From positions 1,359,001-1,423,000 of the forward strand of contig NZ_NGLE02000001.1 of assembly GCF_002140715.2 (NCBI RefSeq): a DNA stretch of 64,000 nucleotides, in the 5' to 3' direction. This document shows positions 16,051-24,800 of the stretch, piece by piece; position 1 is the first letter of the stretch, and the number at the start of each line of letters is the position of its first letter. A program made the translations under genes and the position numbers. The notes under the pieces were generated by a model. The model saw only the letters and a program-made list of their open reading frames with translations. It made no database searches and was not told the DNA's origin. Source of the stretch: Enterococcus sp. 4G2_DIV0659 (lineage in GTDB: Bacteria > Bacillota > Bacilli > Lactobacillales > Enterococcaceae).

Positions 16051-17466
16051 CTATTTAGCCAAACGATAAATCGCATCCGCATAAATAGCTGTTGCACGGA
16101 ATAAATCATCCAATGCCATAAATTCATTGGCTTGATGCATTGTATCTGTGTAACCTGGGAACATTGCACCATAAGCCACACCACGTTTTAGTAAACGTCC
16201 GTATGTTCCACCACCGATGATTTGTTCATGGCCTTTTTGACCAGTGTGATCTTCATACACTTGTAATAATGTTTCAACCAATGGGTCATCCGCTGGCACA
16301 TAATGTGGTTCTTGGTTGCGTCCACCTTGAACGATTTCTGCACCGATTGCACCTGCTGTAGCTTTCACACCAGCTTCTAATTGTTCTGCTGATGTTCCTT
16401 TAGGGTAACGGAAATTCAAGCTCATAAAGTTGCCTTCTTCAGCATCTTTCTTGAAGACGAATAAACCAGCATTCATTGTTAATTTGCCCATTTTAGCATC
16501 TTCAAAGGCTACGCCTAATTTTTCACCATAGAAATCTTCGTGAACAAGTGTTGCTGCTACTTGGATAAATTCTTTCGCTGCACCAGCAAAGGCATAGCTG
16601 TTTAAAAATGCGGCCAAGAATGTCGCTGCATTGATCCCAGATTGTGGACTAGCGCCGTGTGCACCTTTTCCGACAACTTTGATTGTTACTGTTGTACCAT
16701 TTGCTTCTAATTCGCCAGAAATTGGTTCTTCATCCACAAAAACGCTAAATGCGCCTTGCATTTTTTCAGCCACTTCAGCAGTTGGAACCGTGATCACAGC
16801 AGTAGCCGTGCCTGGAACCATGTTTTCACGTAAACCAGCATTGAAGCTTTCTAACACATAATCGCCTTCGCTTGATCCACCAAAACGAGCATATAGAGAA
16901 ACATTTCCTTTTTCACCATTGATGATTGGGAATTCCGCATCTGGTGAGAATCCAAAGTCAGGTGTTTCTTCGTGTTTGAAGTAATACTCCATATCGCCCC
17001 AGCCGCTTTCTTCGTCACTACCAACGACAAAGCGAACTTTTTTAGACAATGGTACACCTAAATCTTTAATGATTTTTAGCGCATAGTATGCCGCCATACT
17101 TGGTCCTTTATCATCACTTGACCCACGTGCAAAGATTTTACCATCTTTGATGACAGGCTCGTAAGGATCTGTATCCCAGCCATCACCAGCAGGAACCACG
17201 TCCATATGTCCAAAAATTCCTAATGTTTCATCGCCTTCACCGTATTCGATATGTCCAGCGTAGTTATCTACATTTTTCACGACGAAACCATCACGTTCGC
17301 CATACGCCAACATATGTTTTAAACCAGCTACAGGTCCTGGTCCAAATGGTGCTTCTGGCGTTGCTTTTGCGTCATCACGTTCACTATTGATGCGTAATAA
17401 ATTTTGTAAATCTTCTAATAACGCATCTTTACGTGCGTCTACTTCTTTTTGCCAATCAATTGTCAT
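16051..17466 (-). CDS. pepV: Dipeptidase PepV (M20 family)
   Basis: Zinc-dependent cytoplasmic dipeptidase of 471 aa that releases amino acids from dipeptides, as in other lactic acid bacteria. It shows the metal site HMDVVPAGDGWDTDPYEP (about residue 87), the bridging Asp in ARGSSDDKGPS and the catalytic Glu in GSDEESGWGD. The lid domain contains GAHGASPQSGINA, and the C-terminal metal His lies in GYTDTMHQANE, preceded by GGGTYGRLLKRG. Length matches PepV. The ATG at 17466 follows GGAGTGAC. It is transcribed alone and divergently from the NAD(P)H-hydrate dehydratase gene. Confidence 0.94.
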   Translation of the reverse strand: MTIDWQKEVDARKDALLEDLQNLLRINSERDDAKATPEAPFGPGPVAGLKHMLAYGERDGFVVKNVDNYAGHIEYGEGDETLGIFGHMDVVPAGDGWDTDPYEPVIKDGKIFARGSSDDKGPSMAAYYALKIIKDLGVPLSKKVRFVVGSDEESGWGDMEYYFKHEETPDFGFSPDAEFPIINGEKGNVSLYARFGGSSEGDYVLESFNAGLRENMVPGTATAVITVPTAEVAEKMQGAFSVFVDEEPISGELEANGTTVTIKVVGKGAHGASPQSGINAATFLAAFLNSYAFAGAAKEFIQVAATLVHEDFYGEKLGVAFEDAKMGKLTMNAGLFVFKKDAEEGNFMSLNFRYPKGTSAEQLEAGVKATAGAIGAEIVQGGRNQEPHYVPADDPLVETLLQVYEDHTGQKGHEQIIGGGTYGRLLKRGVAYGAMFPGYTDTMHQANEFMALDDLFRATAIYADAIYRLAK

Positions 17467-17617
17467 TTTTTAGTCACTCCAATTCATTATTCTACCTTCC
17501 CATCATACCACTAACTTGGGTAAAAGAAAAAGGCGAGAAGAATTTTTTCTGCAATATTTTGCTCTTACGTTAAAACAGCTTTATACTAAAGTTAACTCAC
17601 CAAAGGAGAGGATTAAA

Positions 17618-18475
17618 ATGAACGTACTAACACAAGAAGATTTGAGTGCAGTCATCCAGCCTCGACCGAAAAATGCTCATAAAGGAACCTTCGGACGTTC
17701 GGTCTTAATTGGTGGAAATGATACCTATGGCGGTGCAATCATCATGAGCGCAGAAGCTTGTGTCAAATCTGGCTGCGGTTTAACATCCGTTGTGACAGCA
17801 GGAAAAAACCACGCAGCACTTCATGCTCGTTTACCTGAAGCTATGGTGCTTGATTGGATGCTTACGCATGAATTAAATGATTTACTGAATACAGCAGATG
17901 TGATTTTGATTGGTCCTGGCTTAGGTTTAGATCCACACAGCCAGGAAATATTAAAGCATGTCTTACACGCCCAACACGCTTCCCAGTGGCTTGTGATAGA
18001 CGGCTCTGCGATTACATTGTTTGCTCAAAATCATTATTCCCTAAACTATCCAAAGCAAGTTGTTTTTACTCCTCACCAAATGGAATGGGAACGATTAAGC
18101 GGATTTAGTCTCGCTGAGCAAACCGTTGAACACAATCGAATGGGTCAAAAACGCCTAGATGCAACGATTGTCTTAAAAAGTCACCGAACAGAAATTTATA
18201 CCAACGACACACACTACAAAAATCCATTAGGGACACCTGCAATGGCAACAGGGGGAATGGGGGATACTTTAGCTGGAATGATTACTGGATTTTTGGCTCA
18301 ATTCTCAGAGAAAGAAGCAGCCATCTGTGCAGCAGTTTATCTTCATAGCTTAATTGGAGAAGAATTGGGTAAGGAAAATTATGTCGTTCTCCCAACTGAG
18401 CTCAGCAAACATTTACCCACTTATATGAAGCGATTTGAGCATTCAAAAAATAAAGACGAGAGAAACGACTATTGA
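17618..18475 (+). CDS. nnrD: ADP/ATP-dependent NAD(P)H-hydrate dehydratase
   Basis: Repairs the damaged cofactors NADHX and NADPHX by nucleotide-dependent dehydration. The 285-aa protein has the ribokinase-like fold of the YjeF C-terminal family: KGTFGRSVLIGGNDTYGGA near the start, LIGPGLGLD, FTPHQMEWERL and the conserved TGGMGDTLAGMITG nucleotide/catalytic loop. There is no NnrE epimerase domain fused or adjacent. I chose ATG 17618, 8 nt after AAAGGAGAGG; a longer open frame from 17516 lacks a ribosome site. The stop lies inside the terminator stem. Confidence 0.92.
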   Translation: MNVLTQEDLSAVIQPRPKNAHKGTFGRSVLIGGNDTYGGAIIMSAEACVKSGCGLTSVVTAGKNHAALHARLPEAMVLDWMLTHELNDLLNTADVILIGPGLGLDPHSQEILKHVLHAQHASQWLVIDGSAITLFAQNHYSLNYPKQVVFTPHQMEWERLSGFSLAEQTVEHNRMGQKRLDATIVLKSHRTEIYTNDTHYKNPLGTPAMATGGMGDTLAGMITGFLAQFSEKEAAICAAVYLHSLIGEELGKENYVVLPTELSKHLPTYMKRFEHSKNKDERNDY

Positions 18476-18494
18476 TTTTCTCTCGTCTTTATTT
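18448..18494. terminator. Bidirectional terminator shared by convergent genes
   Basis: An 18-bp perfect stem, AAATAAAGACGAGAGAAA (18448-18465) and its complement (18477-18494). It contains the last codons and stop of the hydrate dehydratase and touches the stop of the ABC permease on the other strand. Confidence 0.85.
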
Positions 18495-19314
18495 ATACAT
18501 TTAAATCTTTTCGTTGATAAATTAAATATGTCCCACTTAAAAATAAAGCAATCAAGACAATTAACAGCACGATATGTCCTGTTGCTAAGCCTTTATCTAG
18601 CAAATTACTAGGAATCCCCATATGTGTTGGAGAAATATTTTTAGCCCAACTAAAGGAATCATTCAAATCAGAAAAAACGCCAATCAAGTAAAAACCAAAC
18701 ACAATCCCTAAAGAAATACTTGTGCTTTGTTTGCTTGACTTTATAAACGTTGAAACCAAGAATCCTAAGGTTAGAAAAAAGAGCAGAATCAAACTTTCTT
18801 GAAAAAATAGTTTACTGATTCCACGAATAATTGTTTCAGTAGAATCTGTCGATTGACGATACAATATTGTCGAACCTAAGGAAACCCCAAATGAGACAAG
18901 CCAAAAAACAGTTAAAACAAGTACATTACTCACCAATTTACTGGTAACGATTCCTGTTCGCGTGACAGGTTGAGCATATAAAAATTCAATCGTTCCATCT
19001 GTTTCTTCTTTAATTAGCGCTTGGCTACCTAGCATCATCGCATAGATGGCTGCCGCTAAAAATAGATATTGAAAATAATAAGCAAAAAAGCCCACAGAGA
19101 CTAAAAAACTCGTTTGTCCATCTACACTAATATTGAATGTTTTTAATAAGGATGGAGACAACCCTGTAAGCTTAGCATCCAGCAGATCTTTCATTGCAGA
19201 GTTATGCATTTGGGGGTAGACGGCACTAAATCCAAAAATGATTACTGCAAAAAGAACCGTCCAAATAATCAATCCTTTAATCAATGATCTAGTTTCAATT
19301 TTAGCGGTAATCAT
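18493..19314 (-). CDS. ABC-2 type transporter permease
   Basis: 273-aa membrane protein with six predicted helices in the ABC-2 arrangement and a large loop after the first helix. The EETDGTIEFLYAQPVTR segment after the second helix is characteristic of ABC-2 permeases that work with a separate ATPase. The start ATG overlaps the ATPase stop as ATGA, so the pair is translationally coupled. Relatives include bacitracin/antibiotic resistance and sodium exporters (NatB, BcrB); the exported substrate is unknown. Confidence 0.85.
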   Translation of the reverse strand: MITAKIETRSLIKGLIIWTVLFAVIIFGFSAVYPQMHNSAMKDLLDAKLTGLSPSLLKTFNISVDGQTSFLVSVGFFAYYFQYLFLAAAIYAMMLGSQALIKEETDGTIEFLYAQPVTRTGIVTSKLVSNVLVLTVFWLVSFGVSLGSTILYRQSTDSTETIIRGISKLFFQESLILLFFLTLGFLVSTFIKSSKQSTSISLGIVFGFYLIGVFSDLNDSFSWAKNISPTHMGIPSNLLDKGLATGHIVLLIVLIALFLSGTYLIYQRKDLNV

Positions 19315-20198
19315 TTTGTTTGCCCTCCTTCATACAATGCCATAAATTGATCTTCCAATTCTGGATTCGTGATGGTAAAATCTTTGATCGACGCATCACT
19401 TAGTAATGGCAATACCTCATGTAAATCACCTTCATAAAATAAACGAGTTTCGTTCCCTTGATGTTTCAAAATCGCTGCACCTATTTTTTCAAACAAAGAC
19501 AACGGAATATGATCGCCAATCAATGTAATTACCTTACCTAATGATTTTTCTTGGGTGATATCTTGAACAGTAATAAGCTGTCCTTGACGAATAAATGCGG
19601 CACGGTGAGCATATTGTTGAATTTCATTTAAATCATGGCTCGATAAGAAAATCGTCATGCCTTTTTTATTGTATTTTTCTAGTTCTTCAAACAAGCGATG
19701 CTGCATCAAAGGGTCTAAACCATTTGTTGGTTCGTCTAAAATCAATAATTCTGGATTAGGTAAAATCCCTGCAACCACAGCAATCTTCTTTTTATTTCCT
19801 AACGATAGCTCTGACATTTTTTTCTCCACATCAATATCAAATAAATCAATAAAATAATCAATTTGTTGTTTGCTATTGTGAAGTTGGTGAAACTCAGCCA
19901 CGTATTTAAGGACTTCCAACGTGGTCATATTCGGATAAAAGCGAACATCGCTAGAAACATAACCTGTTCGTTTTCTAATTTCTTTTGCTTCTTTTACACT
20001 GTCTAAACCAAGGATTGTCGCTGTTCCTTGATCTGGATAAATAAAATTCAGCATGGTTTTTATTGTTGTTGATTTTCCAGCCCCATTTGGACCAATAAAC
20101 CCATAGATTTCACCTTGCGCAACAGACAAATCGAGATGGTCGATCGCTGCTTGCTTTTTATACAACTTAGTCAAACCCTTTAGCTCAATGGCATTCAT
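19311..20198 (-). CDS. ABC transporter ATP-binding protein
   Basis: 295-aa ATPase partner of the ABC-2 permease. It shows Walker A FIGPNGAGKSTTIKTML (about residue 35), signature ELSLGNKKKIAVVAG (an LSLGN variant of LSGGQ common in this exporter group) and Walker B LLILDEPTNGLDP with the switch His in SSHDLNEIQ. About 70 residues follow the core. I chose ATG 20198 because AGGAGGGG lies 5 nt before it; the frame continues to 20261 without support. No two-component genes, which often flank antibiotic-sensing exporters, are nearby. Confidence 0.9.
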   Translation of the reverse strand: MNAIELKGLTKLYKKQAAIDHLDLSVAQGEIYGFIGPNGAGKSTTIKTMLNFIYPDQGTATILGLDSVKEAKEIRKRTGYVSSDVRFYPNMTTLEVLKYVAEFHQLHNSKQQIDYFIDLFDIDVEKKMSELSLGNKKKIAVVAGILPNPELLILDEPTNGLDPLMQHRLFEELEKYNKKGMTIFLSSHDLNEIQQYAHRAAFIRQGQLITVQDITQEKSLGKVITLIGDHIPLSLFEKIGAAILKHQGNETRLFYEGDLHEVLPLLSDASIKDFTITNPELEDQFMALYEGGQTK

Positions 20199-20334
20199 TT
20201 TACCCCTCCTACTAACTGCTTTGTCATTAGCAGTATATCCCGACAAGAATGATTCCGTCAAAAAAATGTAATGAATGTTGTGATTTCATTTGAAATCGAC
20301 AACTTCGATTACATTTCTAGTCATGTTTCATTCA

Positions 20335-21057
20335 TTATTTTTTCCCTTTTAACCGCTCAAGTTCCTTTCCTGTCAGGCTTCTATATTCACCCAATTCTAG
20401 GCGCTCATCTAGCCATAAATCCCCCATACGCAATCGCTTGAGATACACAACTTTTTTATTCACAGCTTCCACCATGCGTTTTACTTGATGAAATTTTCCT
20501 TCTTGAATGATTAAACGGATCGATGATTCTTCGTTTATTTCATCTACCGACTCAATGGTAAGTGTACTAGGTTTGACCACTTCTCCATTGGTTAAAGCAA
20601 ATCCAGCGGCAAATTGTTGAACATCTGCCTCTGTCATTATTCCTGCAACCTTTGCAAAGTATTCTTTGTCTACATGTTTTTTGGGTGACAGTAATTGATG
20701 AGCCAATTGTCCATCATTCGTTAAAAGTAATAAGCCTTCTGTGTCTTTATCAAGTCGCCCCACAGGGAATAAATCTTCTCTAAAATCTTCATCCTGTAAT
20801 AAGTCGATCACCGTTTGATCCCTTTTGTCCTTTGTTGCTGAAATAACTCCTTGAGGTTTGTGCAGCATGTAGTAGTAGAATTGCTGATAGGTAAGCTGTT
20901 CTCCAGAAAATGTCACTGTATCTTCGTTTTCATTGATGTGCATTTTTCCATCTTTAACGATCGTTCCATTCACTGCGACTAAACTCTTTTTTAATAATTG
21001 TTTGACTTCTTTACGGCTGCCAACACCGGTATCCGCTAAAAATTTATCTAAACGCAT
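20335..21057 (-). CDS. rsuA: RsuA-family 16S rRNA pseudouridine synthase
   Basis: 240-aa enzyme of the RsuA/RluB group. Residues 1-60 form an S4 RNA-binding domain (MRLDKFLADTGVGSRKEVKQLL). The catalytic motif is FPVGRLDKDTEGLLLLTND with the nucleophilic Asp near residue 104, followed by QEGKFHQVKRMVEAV. The family isomerises U516 of 16S rRNA (E. coli numbering) or positions in 23S rRNA; RsuA is the closer match. The gene stands alone behind a short leader. Confidence 0.87.
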   Translation of the reverse strand: MRLDKFLADTGVGSRKEVKQLLKKSLVAVNGTIVKDGKMHINENEDTVTFSGEQLTYQQFYYYMLHKPQGVISATKDKRDQTVIDLLQDEDFREDLFPVGRLDKDTEGLLLLTNDGQLAHQLLSPKKHVDKEYFAKVAGIMTEADVQQFAAGFALTNGEVVKPSTLTIESVDEINEESSIRLIIQEGKFHQVKRMVEAVNKKVVYLKRLRMGDLWLDERLELGEYRSLTGKELERLKGKK

Positions 21058-21244
21058 AAAGTCCTCCTTGATCTAAGTTTTTAGGAAACGAAATTTCCTC
21101 ATATTTTTTATCTTCTATAATTTTGTATGTGTCAGTCAGACTTGATTCATTGTTTTTTCTTAAAAAACACGATCTAAATTCTTCTAACTTTTTGGGAATG
21201 AATATCCGATCAATCCGTTCTATTTGATTACTGAAAATAGGATT

Positions 21245-22180
21245 TCACTCATTTTCTAACCATTCTAAAATCACTTGATTAAGTTCAACAGATTTTTCCT
21301 CTTGAATCCAATGACCAACATTTAAACTCTTAATGTCTATATTAGGTACAAAGTCTTTGATGTTTGGAAGTGGTGGAATAATATCTTTCTCGCCGTAAAC
21401 CATCAATGTTGGCTGATGAAGAATAGGAGATACCTCAGCTAATAAATGCCAATTACGATTTAAATTTCTGTACCAATTGATGCTTGGAGTGAAGCCATTC
21501 TTATTGAAGGCTTTGATATAAACAGCAAGCTCATCATCGCTCATCACAGGTTCACCTAATGGCTTGGTTGCTTTAGCTAGATTAATCATTTCCATTCCTT
21601 CACCAGGAGCTTGTGAGGGTACGTTTTTTCGATATAAGTTATGAAGGAACTGTGAGGCATTTTCGTCCAATATAGCATCTGCAACACCTGGTTGTTTATT
21701 AAAATGAACAAAATAGTAATTATCTCCAAAAAATTCTTCCATAAAATCAATCCAAGGTTTCTCACCTCGAATTTGGTACGGTAAACATAGGTTAATCATT
21801 TTATGAACACGTTTTGGATGTAGCAACGCCATGCTCCAAACAACACTTGCTCCCCAATCATGCCCCATAAAAATGGCCTTTTCGTACTGATAGTAATCTA
21901 ACAGAGCTACAAGATCACCCGTTAAATGTTCAATATCATATTTTGTGACCTCTTTAGGGCAAGAAGATTCCCCGTAACCTCGTTGATTAGGAATAATCAC
22001 GTGATACCCTGCTTCTACAAGAGGCGTGACTTGATGTCTCCAAGAAAAAGCATGTTCGGGCCATCCGTGACAGAGAACAATAGGTCGTCCATAATTTTGT
22101 TGTCCAGCTTCAAAAATCTCTAGCTCCACACCATTCACTGCGATAAGTGTTGATGTTGGGAATTCATACTTGTTTGTCAT
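21245..22180 (-). CDS. Alpha/beta hydrolase, epoxide-hydrolase-like
   Basis: 311-aa alpha/beta hydrolase. The oxyanion motif HGWPEH is followed by NQRGYGESS, and the nucleophile elbow is GHDWGA (about residue 107), with Asp instead of Ser, which groups it with epoxide hydrolases and haloalkane/fluoroacetate dehalogenases. The catalytic His lies in VGHWIQEE near the C-terminus, and a cap domain occupies about residues 140-220. HGWPE and the overall pattern favour epoxide hydrolase, but the substrate is unknown. AGGAGG precedes the ATG. The 5' leader carries a structured element related to that before the MFS gene at 28.6 kb. Confidence 0.83.
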   Translation of the reverse strand: MTNKYEFPTSTLIAVNGVELEIFEAGQQNYGRPIVLCHGWPEHAFSWRHQVTPLVEAGYHVIIPNQRGYGESSCPKEVTKYDIEHLTGDLVALLDYYQYEKAIFMGHDWGASVVWSMALLHPKRVHKMINLCLPYQIRGEKPWIDFMEEFFGDNYYFVHFNKQPGVADAILDENASQFLHNLYRKNVPSQAPGEGMEMINLAKATKPLGEPVMSDDELAVYIKAFNKNGFTPSINWYRNLNRNWHLLAEVSPILHQPTLMVYGEKDIIPPLPNIKDFVPNIDIKSLNVGHWIQEEKSVELNQVILEWLENE

Positions 22181-22186
22181 TTAATA

Positions 22187-22318
22187 TCCTCCTAATTTTT
22201 AAAAGCTGAGCAGGCACGTTCAGTTCTGACAGAAAAATAGGGAAATCTGAGAGTGACATTTTTTGTCACAACTGGACTTTATCTTTTTTCAAAAAACTTT
22301 CAATCCTTGAAGCTTTAA
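22187..22318 (-). promoter_or_regulatory. Structured 5' leader of the hydrolase gene (divergent copy of the 28.6-kb leader)
   Basis: Read on the minus strand it has AAAAAAGATAAAG, a hairpin GTGACA / TGTCAC, TTCCCTATTTTTC, CTGAACGTGCC, then GCTTTTAA and the Shine-Dalgarno AGGAGG 12 nt before the start codon. The order of blocks and the final GCTTTTAA-AGGAGG junction match the leader before the MFS gene, but the central hairpin has different bases that still pair. The remainder of the gap, 22319-22650, has short hairpins and no ORF I trust. Confidence 0.55.
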
Positions 22319-22650
22319 CTCCTAGGATTTTATGGGGTCAAAACAAAGTGTAGCACTAGCCTGCAAAGCTAGATAATTAAAATAAAAGTGTCTTGCAACA
22401 ACAATATTATCATGGAGGTTTGCCAACAGTCTGTCAGCTTTGAAATGAAAAATGCGCTTAACGATATTTTTCAGTCATCAATCTGAGCTTAGAAACCATT
22501 TTTGACGCTAAGCTATATAACTCTCCACAACTAAATATGAGAAAAAACACTCATTCTTTATCGTGGAATGGCTCTTTCTATAACTGTAATATCTTCTTTA
22601 TTAAAAACATCCTCCACACGAATCTTCATTCCCTAACAGTATTCATAGTC

Positions 22651-22689
22651 AAAGCCAGGGACAAAATTAATTTTTTTGCTCCTGGCTTT
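22651..22689. terminator. Terminator after the flippase gene
   Basis: Stem AAAGCCAGG (22651-22659) / CCTGGCTTT (22681-22689) next to the leftward flippase stop at 22696; it also has a T-rich tail on the plus strand. Confidence 0.65.
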
Positions 22690-22695
22690 ACGTTT

Positions 22696-24345
22696 TTATT
22701 TTATTTTCAGTTTGCGACGAATCTTAACTACGCCTGATCCTAGTAACTTATCTGCTAGACGGAGTTTTAATGTAATGTAACCATAAACGCCTCCACCAAA
22801 TACTCCTACAATCAAAATAATCAAAAATGATTGGAATTTACGCATAGGATCTAAAAATAGGTATAGGAATTGTCTCATCAACAAAGCGGCTACCATCATT
22901 ACTAGAGTGATCAAAAATATCAATAAGCCCCGACGTAAGGTTAAACCAAAATTAAAGCGGCTGACTTTTTTGATTTTCCTCATGATCAATACGCAAGAGA
23001 ATGTAAAAGCTATCATCGTAGCAATCAAGGGACCGTATACTTCAAACAGACGCACACTTGGATATTGAACTAATAACTTAAGTACTAACCCTAAGGTAAA
23101 ATATCTAATTGCCGCTTTATTTTCATACATTCCCATCAACATCGTTGACGATAACATATACAGTCCCATAAACAAACCAGCAAAGCAGGCTTGAATCAAG
23201 ACAGATACACCTAAATCATCTGGTGCATAAAACATTGTATATAAAGGTTTAGCTAAAACAATCATGCCAAATGTTGCAGGTAGCATCACAAACAGAAACA
23301 ACTGCAAGTTATTGCTAATTAGTTTGGATAAATCACGATAATTTTTTAACGTAATCGCTTCTGTAATCAACGGTAATCCTGTCGCTGATATTGAGGTTGC
23401 TAAAGCAATAACGACCATCGTTAATTTATCTGGATTAGCGTTAAAAATGGCAAACAACGTACGTAATTGACTGCCAGAATACGTAGTAAATGTATTCATA
23501 AAATTAGAAAATGTAAACTGGTCAACTAACTTAAAGACCGTCACACCTGAACCTACAATAATGAACGGTATTGCTTCTTTTAACGTTTCCGTCAACAAAT
23601 CTCGTGTAGAAGCTTCATGTTCATTGGCACTGTGTGCTTCAAGATAATCAAACATTGGTTTTTGCTTACGAATGTAGAAAAATAAAACAACGAAGCTAGC
23701 TAACATTCCGATAAATGCGGCTAATGTTGATTGCGTTACAGCACTAACATAGTCTCCTTTGAACACTTTCATAATGATGAACGCTGTTAATAACATATAA
23801 AAAACACGGGCAACTTGTTCTACAATTTGCGACAAAGCAAATGGCATCATATCTTGATTCCCTTGGAAATAGCCACGTACTACGCTCATACAAGGAAAAA
23901 TCAGAACAGCTAAACTTAAAGCTCGCATGGTCGGTATCAGTTCTTCGCCTCCACCTGACCATTTAGCCAATAGCGGTGCTGCAAGAAACATAATAATTGC
24001 AGAAATCGCACCCAAAATAGCCATTAATTGGAGCGCTTTATAAAACAATTGCCTGCTTAGTTTATATTCATTCAATGAATTATAATAAGAGGTCTGCTTC
24101 GCAATTGCCGCAGGTATTCCTGCTGTTGATATTAATAAAAAGAGAGCATACACAGTATACCCCATTGAGGATAAACTATTTGCTTCATTGGCGTGCTCTC
24201 CCATCCATGCATACCATGGAATGATATAGACCGCACCCAATAACCGAGAAATTATATTACTAGCTGTCATCCATGCTGACCCTTTAACCATTTTTTCTTG
24301 GTTGGTCAAGATTGGTTGATCAGCAGGATTTGGTTGATTTATCAT
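22696..24345 (-). CDS. MurJ/YtgP-type lipid II flippase (MOP superfamily)
   Basis: 549-aa integral membrane protein with about 14 predicted helices, of the polysaccharide-export MVF/MurJ group in the MOP superfamily. The family moves lipid-linked cell-wall precursors across the membrane. The start contains MVKGSAWMTASNIISRLLGAVYIIP, in which the helix 1 motif SRLLG is typical of YtgP/SpoVB. It is divergent from murE across 455 bp, and this pairing with a precursor ligase fits the lipid II role. GGAGGAG precedes the ATG. SpoVB-like relatives of unknown substrate remain possible. Confidence 0.85.
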   Translation of the reverse strand: MINQPNPADQPILTNQEKMVKGSAWMTASNIISRLLGAVYIIPWYAWMGEHANEANSLSSMGYTVYALFLLISTAGIPAAIAKQTSYYNSLNEYKLSRQLFYKALQLMAILGAISAIIMFLAAPLLAKWSGGGEELIPTMRALSLAVLIFPCMSVVRGYFQGNQDMMPFALSQIVEQVARVFYMLLTAFIIMKVFKGDYVSAVTQSTLAAFIGMLASFVVLFFYIRKQKPMFDYLEAHSANEHEASTRDLLTETLKEAIPFIIVGSGVTVFKLVDQFTFSNFMNTFTTYSGSQLRTLFAIFNANPDKLTMVVIALATSISATGLPLITEAITLKNYRDLSKLISNNLQLFLFVMLPATFGMIVLAKPLYTMFYAPDDLGVSVLIQACFAGLFMGLYMLSSTMLMGMYENKAAIRYFTLGLVLKLLVQYPSVRLFEVYGPLIATMIAFTFSCVLIMRKIKKVSRFNFGLTLRRGLLIFLITLVMMVAALLMRQFLYLFLDPMRKFQSFLIILIVGVFGGGVYGYITLKLRLADKLLGSGVVKIRRKLKIK

Positions 24346-24800
24346 TTAACTCCTCCAACTTTCTTCAAACATGCTTCCTTTATTTTAATTGTTAAATCAA
24401 GTATATGCAACGACTTTCTCGAATAAATTCACTAATTTATTCTTTATCTACAGATTTCATCAAAAACAGTGACTACACATTTTTTAAATATCTAAAAACC
24501 AAGCGAACACTCCATTCTAAATTATTTGTTTTTCTTTTATATTCAGAAGAAAAACGCTTAAAAAAACGCTTGTTATTACGTTTTTTTCAGATTTCTAATA
24601 AAAATATCTATTATATATTTGTTATTTTAATAAAAGTTAAAAAGGTCGCGCATTGTTCAAAAGAATTTCGTTGTTCAACGATTTTTTTCTCTCTTAGCCA
24701 AGCGTCTTGAAGTTTTAGCATTTAAATTGTATGATAAATTCCTAAATAGTTTTTCCATTTAAAAACAGACGTTCAGATTTAACTACCACTTGGAGGCGTA
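24346..24800. other. Divergent intergenic region between the flippase gene and murE
   Basis: 455 bp, strongly AT-rich. The only structures I see are a weak hairpin AAAAAAACG (24560-24568) / CGTTTTTTT (24579-24587), facing murE, and the GGAGGCGTA ribosome site of murE. An open frame of 101 codons across it lacks a ribosome site and domain character, and is not called. Confidence 0.5.

Noticed and set aside
24405..24710. 101-codon open frame as a gene
   Set aside because: No ribosome site, AT-rich low-complexity translation with no domain, and it occupies the control region of murE.
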